In this document: piece after piece, positions 1 through 9,899 of the stretch
Layout of the letters: each line of letters begins with the position of its first letter
Numbering within the stretch: position 1 is the stretch's first letter
Made by a program: the position numbers and the translations under genes
Notes under the pieces: generated by a model
The model's database searches: none
Told to the model about the DNA's origin: nothing
Seen by the model: only the letters and a program-made list of their open reading frames with translations
Source: Dermacentor variabilis
Lineage: Eukaryota > Arthropoda > Arachnida > Ixodida > Ixodidae
Length of the DNA stretch: 64,000 nt
Reading direction: 5' to 3'
Assembly (NCBI RefSeq): GCF_050947875.1
Contig: NC_134568.1
Coordinates: 253,757,778 to 253,821,777 of the forward strand

Positions 1-6
1 GAAGGG

Positions 7-144
7 ATGCGTAGCAGGGGGCGGCAGAAAGTTAGGTGGGCGGATGACATTAAGACGTTTGCAGGGACAACATGGCCGCAATTAGTACATGACCGGGGTA
101 GTTGGAGAAGTATGGGAGAGGCCTTTGCCCTGCAGTGGGCGTAA
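7..144 (+). pseudogene. RTE-clade LINE, C-terminal end of ORF2 (fragment)
   Basis: This reads as 45 codons open to a TAA at 142-144. The residues W-A-D-D-I near the start and the ending G-E-A-F-A-L-Q-W-A are the usual C-terminal signature of tick RTE reverse transcriptase polyproteins. The 5' part lies outside the window. A second copy of the family with the same ending is at 51770-52655. It is followed directly by a (TGA)n tail, as expected for this clade. The tail runs straight into gypsy-1 pol, so the LINE inserted into that element. It cannot encode a working protein here. Confidence 0.75.
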
Positions 145-150
145 CTAGGC

Positions 151-213
<63 letters not shown>
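151..213 (+). repeat. (TGA)n microsatellite, 3' tail of the RTE LINE
   Basis: About 21 uninterrupted TGA/GAT units follow the LINE stop codon with a 6-base gap. The last GAT also reads as a codon of the gypsy pol frame that resumes at 211-214, so the tail and the target sequence merge. Confidence 0.9.
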
Positions 214-2677
214 CCGTGCGCTAAACAAGATCACCCGTAAGGATGTATATCCGATGCCCCGTATCGATGACGCCCTTGATTCGTTGCAAGGCGCGCAATA
301 CTGTTCCAGCCTTGATCTTCGCTCCGGATATTGGCAAATTCCAATGCACGAAGCGGACAAAGAAAAGACCGCCTTTTCTACTCCGGATGGTCTTTACGAG
401 TTTAATGTAATGCCTTTTGGTCTATGCAATGCTCCCGCAACATTTGAAAGAATGATCGACACTCTTCTTCGCGGCCTCAAGTGGAAAACTTGTCTATGTT
501 ACCTCGACGACATCCTCGTGTTTTCCTCGACTTTCACTGACCATCTGCAACGCTTAGATGAAGTGCTCACATGCCTTTCTTATGCCGGACTTCAACTAAA
601 CACGAGGAAGTGCCGTTTCGCTAGCACAACGATTAAAGTCCTGGGTCATCTCGTTAGCAAAGACGGCATCCAGCCTGATCCGGATAAAATTTCCGCGGTG
701 CTCAACTTTCCACGCCCACTTCGTGCAAAAGAACTGCGCAGCTTCATTGGACTCGCCTCATACTTTCGACGTTTTATCCGGAACTTTGCCAGCATTGCCT
801 CGCCCCTCCACAAGCTCCTTGCTAGTTCCAGTTCCTTCGACTTGAACGATGAGTGTGAAGCCGCGTTCCAAGAACTCAAGCGCGCACTAACATCCCCACC
901 TGTTCTTTGTCATTTTGATGACAAGGCGCCCACATTACTGCATACTGACGCCAGCGGTCACGGAATTGGTGCCGTACTGCTGCAGCGCGACCACGAATTT
1001 TGCGAAAAGGTTGTTGCATATGCAAGCCGCACTCTCACTTCCGCGGAAAAGAAGTACTCGATAACCGAACAAGAGTGCTTGGCTGTTGTCTGGTCCATTC
1101 AGAAATTTCGTCCATATCTCCACGGTCGACATTTCACGGTTGTGACCGACCACCATGCCCTATGTTGGTTGTCGACGATCAAAAACTTGTCTGGGCGCCT
1201 TGGCCGCTGGATACTCCGATTACAAGCATATGATTTCGATGTCATATATAAGTCCGGACGGAAGCACCAAGATGCCGATGCTCTTTCACGATGCCCATTA
1301 CCGCCATCATCGGAGCACATCACATCACCTTGTCAAATTGGCTGCACGGAGGACGCTTCGTCTATTACACCGATTTCTTCCTTGACTCCATCAAACCGCC
1401 CTTCAGTGCTTTCCACTCACCAGCGCGCCGATTCCTATTGCCATGGTATCATCAATCGCCTTAGCGGTGTTTCATCTCCACCCAATGCCAGGCTACGGAA
1501 ACAGCTCAAACTGTTCAAGTTTGAAGACGGCGTGCTCTACCGGTACATTTTTCACCCAGAAGGCCATCGATGGGTTCCCGTTCTACCGCGCTCTCTTCGC
1601 GCTGCAGTTCTGCAGGCCTCACACGATGACCCTACGTCAGGCCACTTGGGTTACCACAAAACACACGAGCGCATACGCAGCCGATTCTATTGGCCAGGCC
1701 TTTCCACGAGCATAGCTAAATATGTTGCCTCGTGCACGCTTTGCCAACACCGTTAGCGACCTACTACTCCTCCGGTCGGGACCCTACAACCACTTCCTTG
1801 TCCAGCACAATCCTTCTCTGTCGTCGGCATTGACCTTTTCGGGCCACTCCCACCTACTCCAGACGGCAACAGATGGATCGTCACTGCTGTTGACCATTTG
1901 ACCCGTTACGCTGAAACAGCCTCAATACGCTCAGGAGCTGCCTCAGAAGTAGCGGCCTTCTTCTTGCAGGCTGTCTACTTACGTCATGGGGCGCCTCACG
2001 TTCTTTTGAGCGACCGAGGCAAGGCATTTCTTTCAAGCACTCTTAATCAAGTTCTGCAAGCGTCCAACACCGTGCACAAGACAACGTCTAGCTACCACTC
2101 TCAAACCAACGGCCTAACAGAGCGATTTCATCGCACGCTGTGTGACATGATATCCATGTATATTCAACCTGATCATCGTAACTGCGATGCGATTATCCCA
2201 TTTGTAACATTTGCGTACAACACGTCTGTTCAACGGACCACCGGATACTCTCCGTTTTTCTTAGTATACGGCCGCCACCCAACCTCATCACTCGACGTTT
2301 CTTACTTCTCTGGCCCCGTCAACGCTTCACCATTCATTTGCGACCAGTTTGTGTCTCGTCTTGCCCAATGTCGTCGTCGAGCCCGCATGAACACTGCAGC
2401 CAGCCAAGACGATCGCAAACATCGGTACGATGCCTCTCATCGCGTCGTTTCCTACCGCCCTGGTGACGATGTACTCCTATGGACACCTGCACGAACACCC
2501 GGTTTATGTGAGAAGCTCGAGTCTCGATATATTGGCCCCTACAAAGTCATAGAGCAGACCTTCCCGGTGAACTATCGCGTTACACCTGTTGAGGCCCCAA
2601 CCGACCGACGCTGCCACGGAACAGAAATCGTGCACGTTTCTCGCCTGAAGCCCTTTCATCTCCGTTCCACTGTCTAA
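214..2677 (+). pseudogene. pol: gypsy-1 pol: RT - RNase H - integrase, one nonsense codon
   Basis: One reading frame runs from 214 to the TAA at 2675-2677 and is broken only by a TAG at 1754-1756. Counting from the first ATG (254), the RT catalytic box YLDD is at residues 83-86. RNase H acidic residues are D232, E274 and D299. The integrase H2C2 zinc motif is H457, H464, C494, C497. Past the stop the same frame gives the integrase core: Asp in the G-I-D-L-F-G-P motif, Asp in S-D-R-G, Glu in L-T-E-R-F. A C-terminal domain near 2500-2560 carries G-P-Y. A single point mutation, probably Lys to stop, is the main defect apart from the missing 5' part. It would copy element RNA into DNA and integrate it. 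Confidence 0.85.
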
Positions 2678-2719
2678 TGTGCGGCCAGGCTGGCCACTTC
2701 CGTCCACGGGGGAAATTAG

Positions 2720-2848
2720 TGTAAGCATTTATGCGGACTTTATCTTCATCTGTACAAAGTCATCATCATTCATCGGCTCGTGTTCGTTTTTGCATCGGCG
2801 CCATTTTTCCTTCTTGGAATAAAGCGTCGTCTCGACCGTGGTGTTTCA
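2720..2848 (+). repeat. 3' LTR of gypsy-1 (short, starts TGTAAGC)
   Basis: The segment starts TG and the last CA before the (AT)n tract is at 2847-2848. It contains GGAATAAA near 2816, a likely polyadenylation signal. It follows a purine-rich stretch (GGGGGAAATTAG) that fits a polypurine tract. The gypsy-B LTR shares the start TGTAAGCA, a TCATCATCAT block and TTGGAATAAA. The 3' boundary is uncertain by 10-20 bases because only one LTR is visible. Confidence 0.6.
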
Positions 2849-2857
2849 ATATATATA

Positions 2858-3240
2858 TTGTAACGCGATCAAGGAGACGCAGTAGAACAAGCTGTGGGGC
2901 TAGTTGGTTCATACCTTTCAACAGATGAAGTGCCAACAGTCCTGTCATTGCTCTCTCTTCATGAGTGTGCTGTCTCTGTTGGCGCTTCATCTTTTGAAAT
3001 CAAGGAGACTCAGAGACAGCACCCGTTCCTAGGCCAGCTATATTCTATTTTCTTTCACCTCCTTTTCCTTCTCTTCCCCAAAAGCACCACCGAACCCCAG
3101 TGCCGTTCTTCCACCTCACACTCGGCCACGCAGAGGAGCTGGCAGACAAAAAAAGAAACGACAGTTCAGTCCAATGGGCGTAATCTTTTCTTGAAGCGCG
3201 ACACGTGCACCGCGAAGTTATTTCTTTTCCGCCGGTCGGG
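2858..3240 (-). repeat. Probable 3' LTR of gypsy-A
   Basis: This stretch lies between the integrase end and the TGTAACG motif at 2858. It is pyrimidine-rich on the plus strand (3050-3080) and encodes nothing recognisable. The outer end is supported by a matching motif at 9421; the inner end is not resolved. Confidence 0.4.
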
Positions 3241-3245
3241 GAGTG

Positions 3246-4170
3246 CAACGCTTGGATCCGAGGTGCTAAAGCGCTATGTACCATCTCCTACAAGCTTGGT
3301 AATGGTGAAAGGCCCCTCGAACTTTGCGAGTAGCTTCTTGCCTGGACAGTTGCCGCCTCTTCACACTCACGCCTCGTCGCCGATGGTGTACGCAGGGGCA
3401 GGCCAACGGCAACGGTCAACGTTTCTGTTTTTCTTGCGCTTGCGTGGCTTTTTCCTTCGCCGCAGCTCTGATCTTCTGGCAGGCGACTGTGCGTCTGTCA
3501 GGGCGTGTGAAGCTAACGGGAGCAGCTAGGCTGAGGACCGCTTTCAGCAGGGGCAGCTTCCCATGTACGATTTCATACGGCGTCACACCAGTAGACGTCT
3601 GCAGCGCTGTGTTAACCGCACAGGCCCAGCTGCCGGAAGGTGGACGTCCCAATCGGCCTCTCCTTTCCGTTTTACTTTTGTATATGGAGCGAGTCTTGCC
3701 TGAAGGCTCTGGTTTGTTCGATCAGTAAGGCCGTTTGCCTGCGGATGAAACGCGGATGTGTAATGATGTTACACGTACCCCGCCTTGGAAAGGTACTTTC
3801 GTAGATCCAGGCTGCGAAATGTTGCAGTACGATATGATCTCAATTTATTTGGCAAGCCATGCCTCCATTCAACCTGTGTTTCAGAAGATTGGCTAAGTGA
3901 GCGAATGCCAGAGATGGTAAGGCTGCCAATTCCACGTATTTGGACAGATAGTCCACAGCTACAATGATGTAGCGATTTCCAGCAGTGGTGGTGGATAGCG
4001 GCCCTATGTAGTCGATGCCATACGCATGAAAGATGTCTTCGGGTATTTTAACAGGCGTTAACAATCCAGGCTGGCACCCTGGCAGTCGCTCAAACTGTTC
4101 ACACGCTTCGCAGCTGGCGGAACGTGGCTCGTTGGCCGATGTACGCTCCTTCGGGGTTATCATGAATGGA
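3246..4170 (-). pseudogene. gypsy-A integrase (zinc domain, core, C-terminus), broken
   Basis: The minus-strand frame 4163-3840 carries the integrase core start, with the first catalytic Asp in Y-G-I-D-Y-I-G-P, preceded by a C-E-A-C zinc-domain remnant. The segment 3652-3416 carries the later core (P-Y-E-I-V-H-G-K-L-P). In the frame between them the third catalytic residue reads Asp (G-L-T-D-R-T) where the family has Glu. The end of the C-terminal domain (E-G-P-F-T-I-T-K-L) is near 3300. Several frame changes and stops separate these blocks, so no functional integrase is made. Confidence 0.75.
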
Positions 4171-4282
4171 TCGCACTATTTCTGTGCGAAAACATTTCGG
4201 AACCGCCAGGAGGTAACGTTCTTCCAAGCGGTCCTTCTGCCACTGACGACGGTACAGTACACCATTGTGTGTTGCAGACATC

Positions 4283-4408
<126 letters not shown>

Positions 4409-4409
4409 C

Positions 4410-5640
4410 AGTTATACATGTAATAACTGTCGCGAAGTCTTTGTTCTCTTGTTGCGCTTTGGGCAAGTCTACTTGGGCAAAAAAGATGTGATTTTGCCGG
4501 TTTCGTTCCAAGCATTCGAGGGGGTTGCGTGATAAGGCATCGGCGATGTTGAATATTCAAGACCCCGGCACGATCTCGCACGTCGAAATCATGTTATTGA
4601 AGCGTGGTAATCCACCGGGAATATTTGTGCTTTCGCTTTTGCTTGGAAAACATCCGCGTTAACGCACAATTATCAGTTACCACGGTGAATATGCTCCCGA
4701 ACAGATACATTGTCGGAATTTGTCATCCACGCTCCACACCATTGCCAGACATTCCAGCTCATTGGAGTGATAGTGGCGCTCGATGTCGGAGAGATTTCGG
4801 CTGGCATAAGCAACGATATGCTCGAGGCCATCTGGATCGCGTTGGACGAGTGCTATAGACCGACTTGGCTAGCATCGACGCGCACTTCAGTGGGCCAGTC
4901 ATCATTTAAGTCGCTAAATATACTCGTCAGACAGTCACCTTCTGCTCTATCGTCCGTTAAAGCGTTTCCTTGCGCGGCGCCCCACTCAAACTGCGTGTCC
5001 TTTTTAAGGAGGTCGCTCAGGGGAGCTGCGATCGAAGCGAAGTGTGTAATAAACCACTGCAAATATGAGGCCATACCCATAAATGGCTCAACCTGTTTCA
5101 AGCAGGATGGTGTGGGATATTCCGACACTACCGCTATGCGCTCCGCGAGGGGATGAATGCCGTCAGGGCAAAGGTTATATCCAAGGTACGCTATCTTAGA
5201 CAGACCGAACTGTCATTTCTCGCGGTTTAAGCGGAACCGCGCCTTATAAGGTCTGCACAGCGCTTCATCCAAATTGCGAAGGTGTTCGTCCTCGATGTTG
5301 CCAACAACCAGTATGTCATCTAAGTAGACCCCACATGCTTGGTTCTTCAGAGAGCCTAGGACTAAATTCATGGCGCGTTGAAATGTACTAGAGGCCGTTC
5401 GCAGCTCAAATGGCATGCGATTGAATTCATATAAGCCCGACGGAGTGCGAAAGGCTGTCTTCCACTTGTCTTCTTCAGCGACGTTGATCTGCCAATACTC
5501 TGCACGTAAGTCGAGCGACGAAAAGAACCTGCAGTGGCGGAATGTGTCAATAGCGTCGTGATTGTGGGTTAAGGGGTAGGAGTCGGGCGTCGTACACTTG
5601 TTAGGCTGCCTGTAATCCGTGGAGAAACGCAAAGAGCCGT
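4410..5640 (-). pseudogene. gypsy-A reverse transcriptase and RNase H, broken
   Basis: The minus-strand frame 5632-5213 holds the RT palm: S-S-L-D-L-R-A-E-Y-W-Q-I, then T-P-S-G-L-Y-E-F and the catalytic box YLDD near 5325. The thumb and connection (M-G-M-A-S-Y-L-Q-W-F) are at 5128-4853. RNase H follows only as a degraded stretch toward 4410. The T-rich run at 5640-5656 interrupts the frame upstream of the palm. The catalytic box is intact, but frameshifts make the whole non-functional. Confidence 0.75.
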
Positions 5641-5783
5641 TTTTTTATTTTTTATTTTCGCACGAGCACGACAGGCGCTTCCCACGGACTAGGGGCAGGC
5701 CTAATTATGCCCGCGGCGAGCATTTCGCGTACTTGATCGGCGATCACGGTGCGCTCCCTCTCTGCGTATCTTCTCAGTGACAC

Positions 5784-6260
5784 CTATATTGGAAGTGGTT
5801 CCCCGTAGGTATACGATGCAGAAGCATCTTTGTGGCCGGGAGATCTGCGGTGTTCAGCGAACACCGCTTGATGGAGAGCCAGTATCGAACTTAGGGTAAG
5901 CTCATCTGTTGGCGTTGGCAGTGGCGGCGTCACAGTGGTTTCATTTGATGCAGGCCGGATCTGTATGTGGCCGCGATCGATGATGATTTGCAGGTCGTCG
6001 GACAGTAGAAAATCTGTTCCGAGAATCATGTCGGCAGGCAGGTCCTCGAAGACTGGAATGGCTGGCAGAAAATTTATCCCTGCTGTTGTCCGGACATACG
6101 CGTCGAGCATGCACAATGACGTCACACTGTATACCTCCTAGCCCGTGGATTGGAGACTGAGTCCACGGGGAAATGGTGTCCGGCGCATGACGCTGGTGTA
6201 GTGCCGTCCGCTCCGCGCCGATACCAATGAGTGTCGACAAGTCACCTATTCCTTCGACAT
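5784..6260 (-). pseudogene. gypsy-A retropepsin, catalytic Asp lost
   Basis: Two overlapping minus-strand frames give a retropepsin-like domain. The first half has L-I-G-I-G-A-E-R-T, where the family has L-[ILV]-D-T-G-A; the catalytic Asp-Thr pair reads Gly-Ile. The second half contains the conserved I-L-G-T-D-F-L before 5984. A frame change near 6100 joins them. Lack of the active-site Asp means no protease activity even without the frameshift. Confidence 0.65.
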
Positions 6261-7118
6261 GCACTGATAACAGTGGAGTTGGGAAGACCTGGTATTGAAT
6301 TCGGGACTGTGGCTTTTGGCGGCATTCCTTGGCGTCGTGTTTAAGACGTCCGCAAGCAAAGCAGCCCCGGCGCAGTGAGATGGTTGGGGATTTTCCGGCG
6401 TGCGGCACGCCGAAAGTGAGACGTCGTTGAGTACGCTGCTGCAGTTCTGCGGCCTTGTGAGCGAAAACCAGATGTGATATCTCAGGAGACTGAGATGATA
6501 GGATGGCAGCATGAGTAGAGTCGCACAGTCCATCGACCGCGTATTGACACGCAGCTGGAGACGGTCATGTGAGGCCGCAGTCGTTGAGGGGTCGGAGCTT
6601 ATCGCAGACATATAGTTAGTGACGTCTTCAGTGGGAGCTTGTCGACGCAACCGCATACGCATGAACTGGTCATCGTATGTGGATGACAGCGGGCTGAAAG
6701 CACGCACTAACGCTGCCCTCCATTCAGTCCCAGTCTGGTGATCACCGCCATCGTATCGATGCCATGCTTTGGCGGAATCGCGAAGTGGACTCTCTACATT
6801 CGACATTTTAACGTCGTCAGGCCAAGAGTGCCAACGGACTATGGTATTGATGGTTTGTAGACAGAGGGTCGGATTATCCGGAAGACCCAGAAACTCTGGA
6901 ATTTCTGCGAGCGATGGCGGAGGCAGTGCAATACACGCCAAGGCTATGGCGACGGAATTGTTGACATCTTCGAAGTACTTGATCATGGCAGCGATTGCCT
7001 GTGTGAATACGGCGAGGTCACTGGAAGCCGCATTCGCGCGAGAAGTGTTGACATCTGGTGGCGTTGCTGAGGTCGCTTGCGGTACGGAACAGGAAACTGA
7101 GCCCAAGGGCCCTAGGGG
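6246..7118 (-). pseudogene. gag: gypsy-A gag with CCHC zinc knuckle, broken
   Basis: A minus-strand frame of about 286 codons (7106-6246) has a capsid-like region (W-H-S-W-P-D-D-V-K, then A-K-A-W-H-R-Y). A zinc knuckle C-x2-C-x4-H-x4-C (starting C-F-A-C) reads in an overlapping frame near 6360. So the knuckle is separated from the capsid by a frameshift. The N-terminus is cut at the (TA)n tract, and the apparent start there is not a real initiation codon. Confidence 0.65.
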
Positions 7119-7119
7119 C

Positions 7120-7121
<2 letters not shown>

Positions 7122-7190
<69 letters not shown>
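7122..7190 (+). repeat. (TA)n microsatellite at the gypsy-A/gypsy-B junction
   Basis: About 34 pure TA units. On one side is gypsy-A gag and on the other the middle of the gypsy-B protease. Confidence 0.95.
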
Positions 7191-7191
<1 letters not shown>

Positions 7192-7468
7192 CATAATGTA
7201 GGAAGTCCAAACCCGGTATAAGTTCATGGATAGACGTTGGAAGGATGATAAACTCGATGTGGTGGCGTATGCCGTCGATGAGAACACGAGCAGTACACTG
7301 TCCGTCGGGGTGAATGAATGCATTATTAGCACCACGCAAAATAGGTCCAAGATAAGGAGTTTTTACTTTATGGAGCCGGAAACACAGATCACTCCGAAGA
7401 ACAGAAACGGCGGCACCGGTATCGATGAGAGCTGACGCGGGAACACCTTCGACAGTCACAGAAAGCAT
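7191..7468 (-). pseudogene. gypsy-B retropepsin, truncated
   Basis: The minus-strand frame has the active-site motif A-L-I-D-T-G-A-A-V-S-V-L intact. It then reads I-P-G-L-D-F-L, corresponding to the second conserved retropepsin block. The sequence ends abruptly in the (TA)n tract. It is in a different frame from the gag segment upstream. Confidence 0.75.
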
Positions 7469-7815
7469 GTTGGCCGGGCGAACAGGAGGAATTTTTGAAG
7501 ACCGATAAGAAGCAGTTTCCCCTCCAAAAACTGCAACAGTTAGTTTTCCGAGTGCTGGTCGACAAAATGAGAAGTGGGGCGAAGCAGTGATGTAGAGCGC
7601 CGGTAAGGCGATGGAGAACGACGTCTGGCCGAACGGGAACTATGAGGCAGATTGGGAGCAGCTGGAGGAGACGAAGCACGCTGTTGAGGAAACGAGTACG
7701 ATCCAGGATAGTAGTCGTCTGATCGGGGAGTGCGGTCTCTTTCGTGCTCAGCATAGCCTCGTCTTTCATCCTGCTGGCGACGACGGCAGAAGCGAGATAT
7801 ATGGCCGCGTATACC

Positions 7816-8769
7816 TCAGTAAAAACAAACCGGACGAGGTGGACGCCACTGAGGGTACGATGGCGCAGCAAGTGCTCTGGTTTCCATTGAAGCCAAATGG
7901 TCATAGGAAACGCCAGTAGGCACGGAAGTCACGGTAGGGGTGGGGAGCGAAACAACATCCGCGTAGGTAGGTGTGGAGCGCGCTACCGGAGCAAGATGCG
8001 TCGTGGGTGTAGTCATCGCTGTTAACTCCTGCTTGACGACCTCGCGCAAGTCGAAGGTGGGGGTTGGGGCGCAGGCAACAGGTGCACGCTTTAGGTCTTG
8101 TAGTTGAAGCTCTTCGCGGATGATGGTGCGGATAAGAGCACGTAGATCTGGAGAATGGGGAACCTGAGGATCGCTGCTGTCATGTGGTAGACGAATAGAC
8201 TGCAGCTCGTCGAGCCGTTGACACGTGGAAGTGATGTCTTGGACAGATGCCGGATTTTGCACGATTAAGGCGTTGAACGCGACAGGCCCAAAGCCTTTTA
8301 AGATGTGGCGAACGAGTTCGGCTTCCGTCATGCTAGGATTCGCGCGGAGGCACAGAGCCAAGACCTCCTCTATGTATGAGGTGTAAGACTCTTGGGGAAG
8401 TTGGCGGCGCGTTTCCAGCTACTGTTTGGCGACTTCTGCACGGCCAGACGAGGAAGCGAAGATTTGCCGCAGCTTGGAGGTAAACGTGGACCAATCCGCG
8501 ATGTCGGATTCGTGGTTGAAATACCACGTCTTTGCAACACCGGTCAAGTAGAAGGCGACGTGCCTCAATTTCTGGGTGTCGTGTCACTTGTGGCAAGAAC
8601 TCACGCGGTTGTAGTGGTCGATCCAATCGTCGACGTCATCACCGTGGAGTCCCGCAAAGACAGGGGGAACGCGCTGAGGGCTCGTCACAGTCCAAGAAGG
8701 CACCGCAGGCGGGGTCGTCTCTGTGGTAGGGTTAGAGGCGCCGGAAGGGCCCGGGTTGGAAGTGTCCAT
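7816..8769 (-). pseudogene. gag: gypsy-B gag (Retrotrans_gag type), broken in the zinc knuckle
   Basis: It starts at an ATG at 8769 (M-D-T-S-N-P-G-P). The early part (8769-8584) has the capsid start D-D-V-D-D-W-I-D-H-Y, typical of Retrotrans_gag proteins. The frame shifts near 8590 and again near 8360, then reads open to 7816. Just before the stop is the knuckle start R-P-V-C-F-Y; the next codon is TGA where the second Cys is expected. The knuckle's G-x3-H-x4-C remainder follows in frame. The stop therefore destroys the knuckle exactly. Confidence 0.7.
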
Positions 8770-8879
8770 TGTTGTAGGGGTGGCTGGGTGCAGGCGGCGA
8801 CCGGAACGGAGCTCCAGGGAGGACGGGAACGCGAGAGGACGTCGGTGTCTTGACGTACCTCCACCTCTTTATAATACCG

Positions 8880-9018
8880 AGATCGATCAAGTTGTCCAGC
8901 GCTGTTTATTCCAAAGAAGGCAACGCTCTCAGCTCACGCGCGAAGAAGTCGAAGAACAGGGAAGATGATGATGGCTATGTACAAATGAAAACGACGAAGT
9001 ACGTTAATAGTGCTTACA
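8880..9018 (-). repeat. 5' LTR of gypsy-B (starts TGTAAGC)
   Basis: On the minus strand the segment starts TGTAAGCACT at 9018 and contains a CATCATCATC block and GGAATAAA near 8908. The inner boundary is uncertain. It has the same layout as the gypsy-1 LTR, so the two belong to one LTR lineage. Confidence 0.55.
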
Positions 9019-9187
<169 letters not shown>

Positions 9188-9189
9188 CG

Positions 9190-9440
9190 AGCATGTACGG
9201 CGTCCCTTGGCGCCGAGGTAGTTCCCATATCAACGGCAGTTGAGTTGCGGACCTCAACTGTGTTGACGGTTGCAGACAGCGTGCTGGCTTGGACTGGAGT
9301 GGTCGTGAGCTCGGTTGCCGAACCAGTGTAGTAGAAGCAGCGGGACACGGCGTCTGCTCCGCAGCACGGCGTCCAACTGCAGGTCGTCCAGCAGAGCTTC
9401 GTTCGGCAGCTGAGCCAACATAACGCGATTAAGGAGCTTC
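9190..9440 (-). other. Probable LTR end and leader of gypsy-A
   Basis: On the minus strand it begins with a match to the gypsy-A LTR end (CTCCTTAATCGCGTTA). T-T-G-G-C follows, a common start of gypsy primer-binding sites, and then a partly open leader. No protein match is recognised. Assignment to gypsy-A rests on the shared 16-base motif and orientation. Confidence 0.4.
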
Positions 9441-9462
9441 CACCCCCCCCACACACACACAC

Positions 9463-9705
9463 ATGAATGAGAAGGAAGGAAACCGACGGGACCCGATTTT
9501 TATTAGTCATATCGTAAGACGCCACCAAAGACAGCATAGGGGTAATTACATGAACATATTATGCGAATTAACGAAATGATAAATTAATGAAAACACAAAT
9601 GGATGATAACACAACCGTCCACAGGTGGGGCAAGGACACACATCTTCTCATTACGCGTGCGATTATCTTACCATTTGAGCTACCTCGGCGCCGTTTTCGG
9701 GTCAA
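9463..9705 (-). mobile_element. tRNA-derived SINE (Ruka-like)
   Basis: Read on the minus strand from about 9705: GCGCCGAGGTAGCTCAAATG contains a polymerase III box A (TAGCTCAAATGG). A degraded box B region follows, then an AT-rich body (ATTAATTTATCATTTCGTTA) and a terminal segment with GGGTCCCG near 9490. This layout matches the tick Ruka SINE family as I remember it. It is not a tRNA gene: box B and the acceptor pairing are lost. A C-run and a short (CA)n tract (9440-9462) flank the 3' side. Confidence 0.7.
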
Positions 9706-9899
9706 CTTTCTGAGGTATTAATGTTTATCTACTAGAACTACACCTGGGAGTGTTAGCCAGCGCCACATCTGACGGCCTTGACGGCGGTTATGGAACATCC
9801 TTTTCCGTCGCAGTCGTCACGTGTACGTGATCTTTCTGGGTGAAGGCAACTGGTTAATGAACCCGTACATGCTACCTGAAGACATCAATGCTGCCGGAT
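9706..9899. other. No gene seen; repeat-like
   Basis: No coding signature. Text at 9930-9958 (GAGGGTCCGATTTTT) resembles the SINE 3' end at 9484-9500, so this stretch may hold part of a second, fused SINE. Confidence 0.4.

Larger units (their letters stand above)
211..2848 (+). mobile_element. Ty3/gypsy retrotransposon gypsy-1, 5'-truncated, with 3' LTR
   Basis: The body is pol from the middle of the reverse transcriptase to the integrase C-terminus, then a purine-rich tract (about 2708-2718) and a short LTR starting TGTAAGC at 2720. The domain order is the ordinary RT - RNase H - integrase. The 5' half (LTR, gag, protease, RT start) is absent because the RTE LINE sits at the junction; it may lie upstream of the window. 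The 3' end abuts the end of minus-strand gypsy-A across a short (AT)5 tract. Confidence 0.85.
7191..9018 (-). mobile_element. Ty3/gypsy gypsy-B, 5' part only: LTR, gag, protease
   Basis: On the minus strand this runs LTR (9018 to about 8880), leader, gag start at 8769 and a retropepsin cut at 7191. RT, RNase H, integrase and the 3' LTR are missing. A 3'-truncated LTR element is unusual. Both ends meet (TA)n tracts, so loss by recombination between TA repeats is a possible cause. Confidence 0.7.

Noticed and set aside
145..360. Minus-strand frame ending in poly-Ser
   Set aside because: The Ser run is the (TGA)n tail read backwards, and the rest is the antisense of gypsy-1 pol.
9630..9705. tRNA gene on the minus strand
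   Set aside because: Box A is present, but box B and the acceptor stem are lost and an AT-rich SINE body follows.
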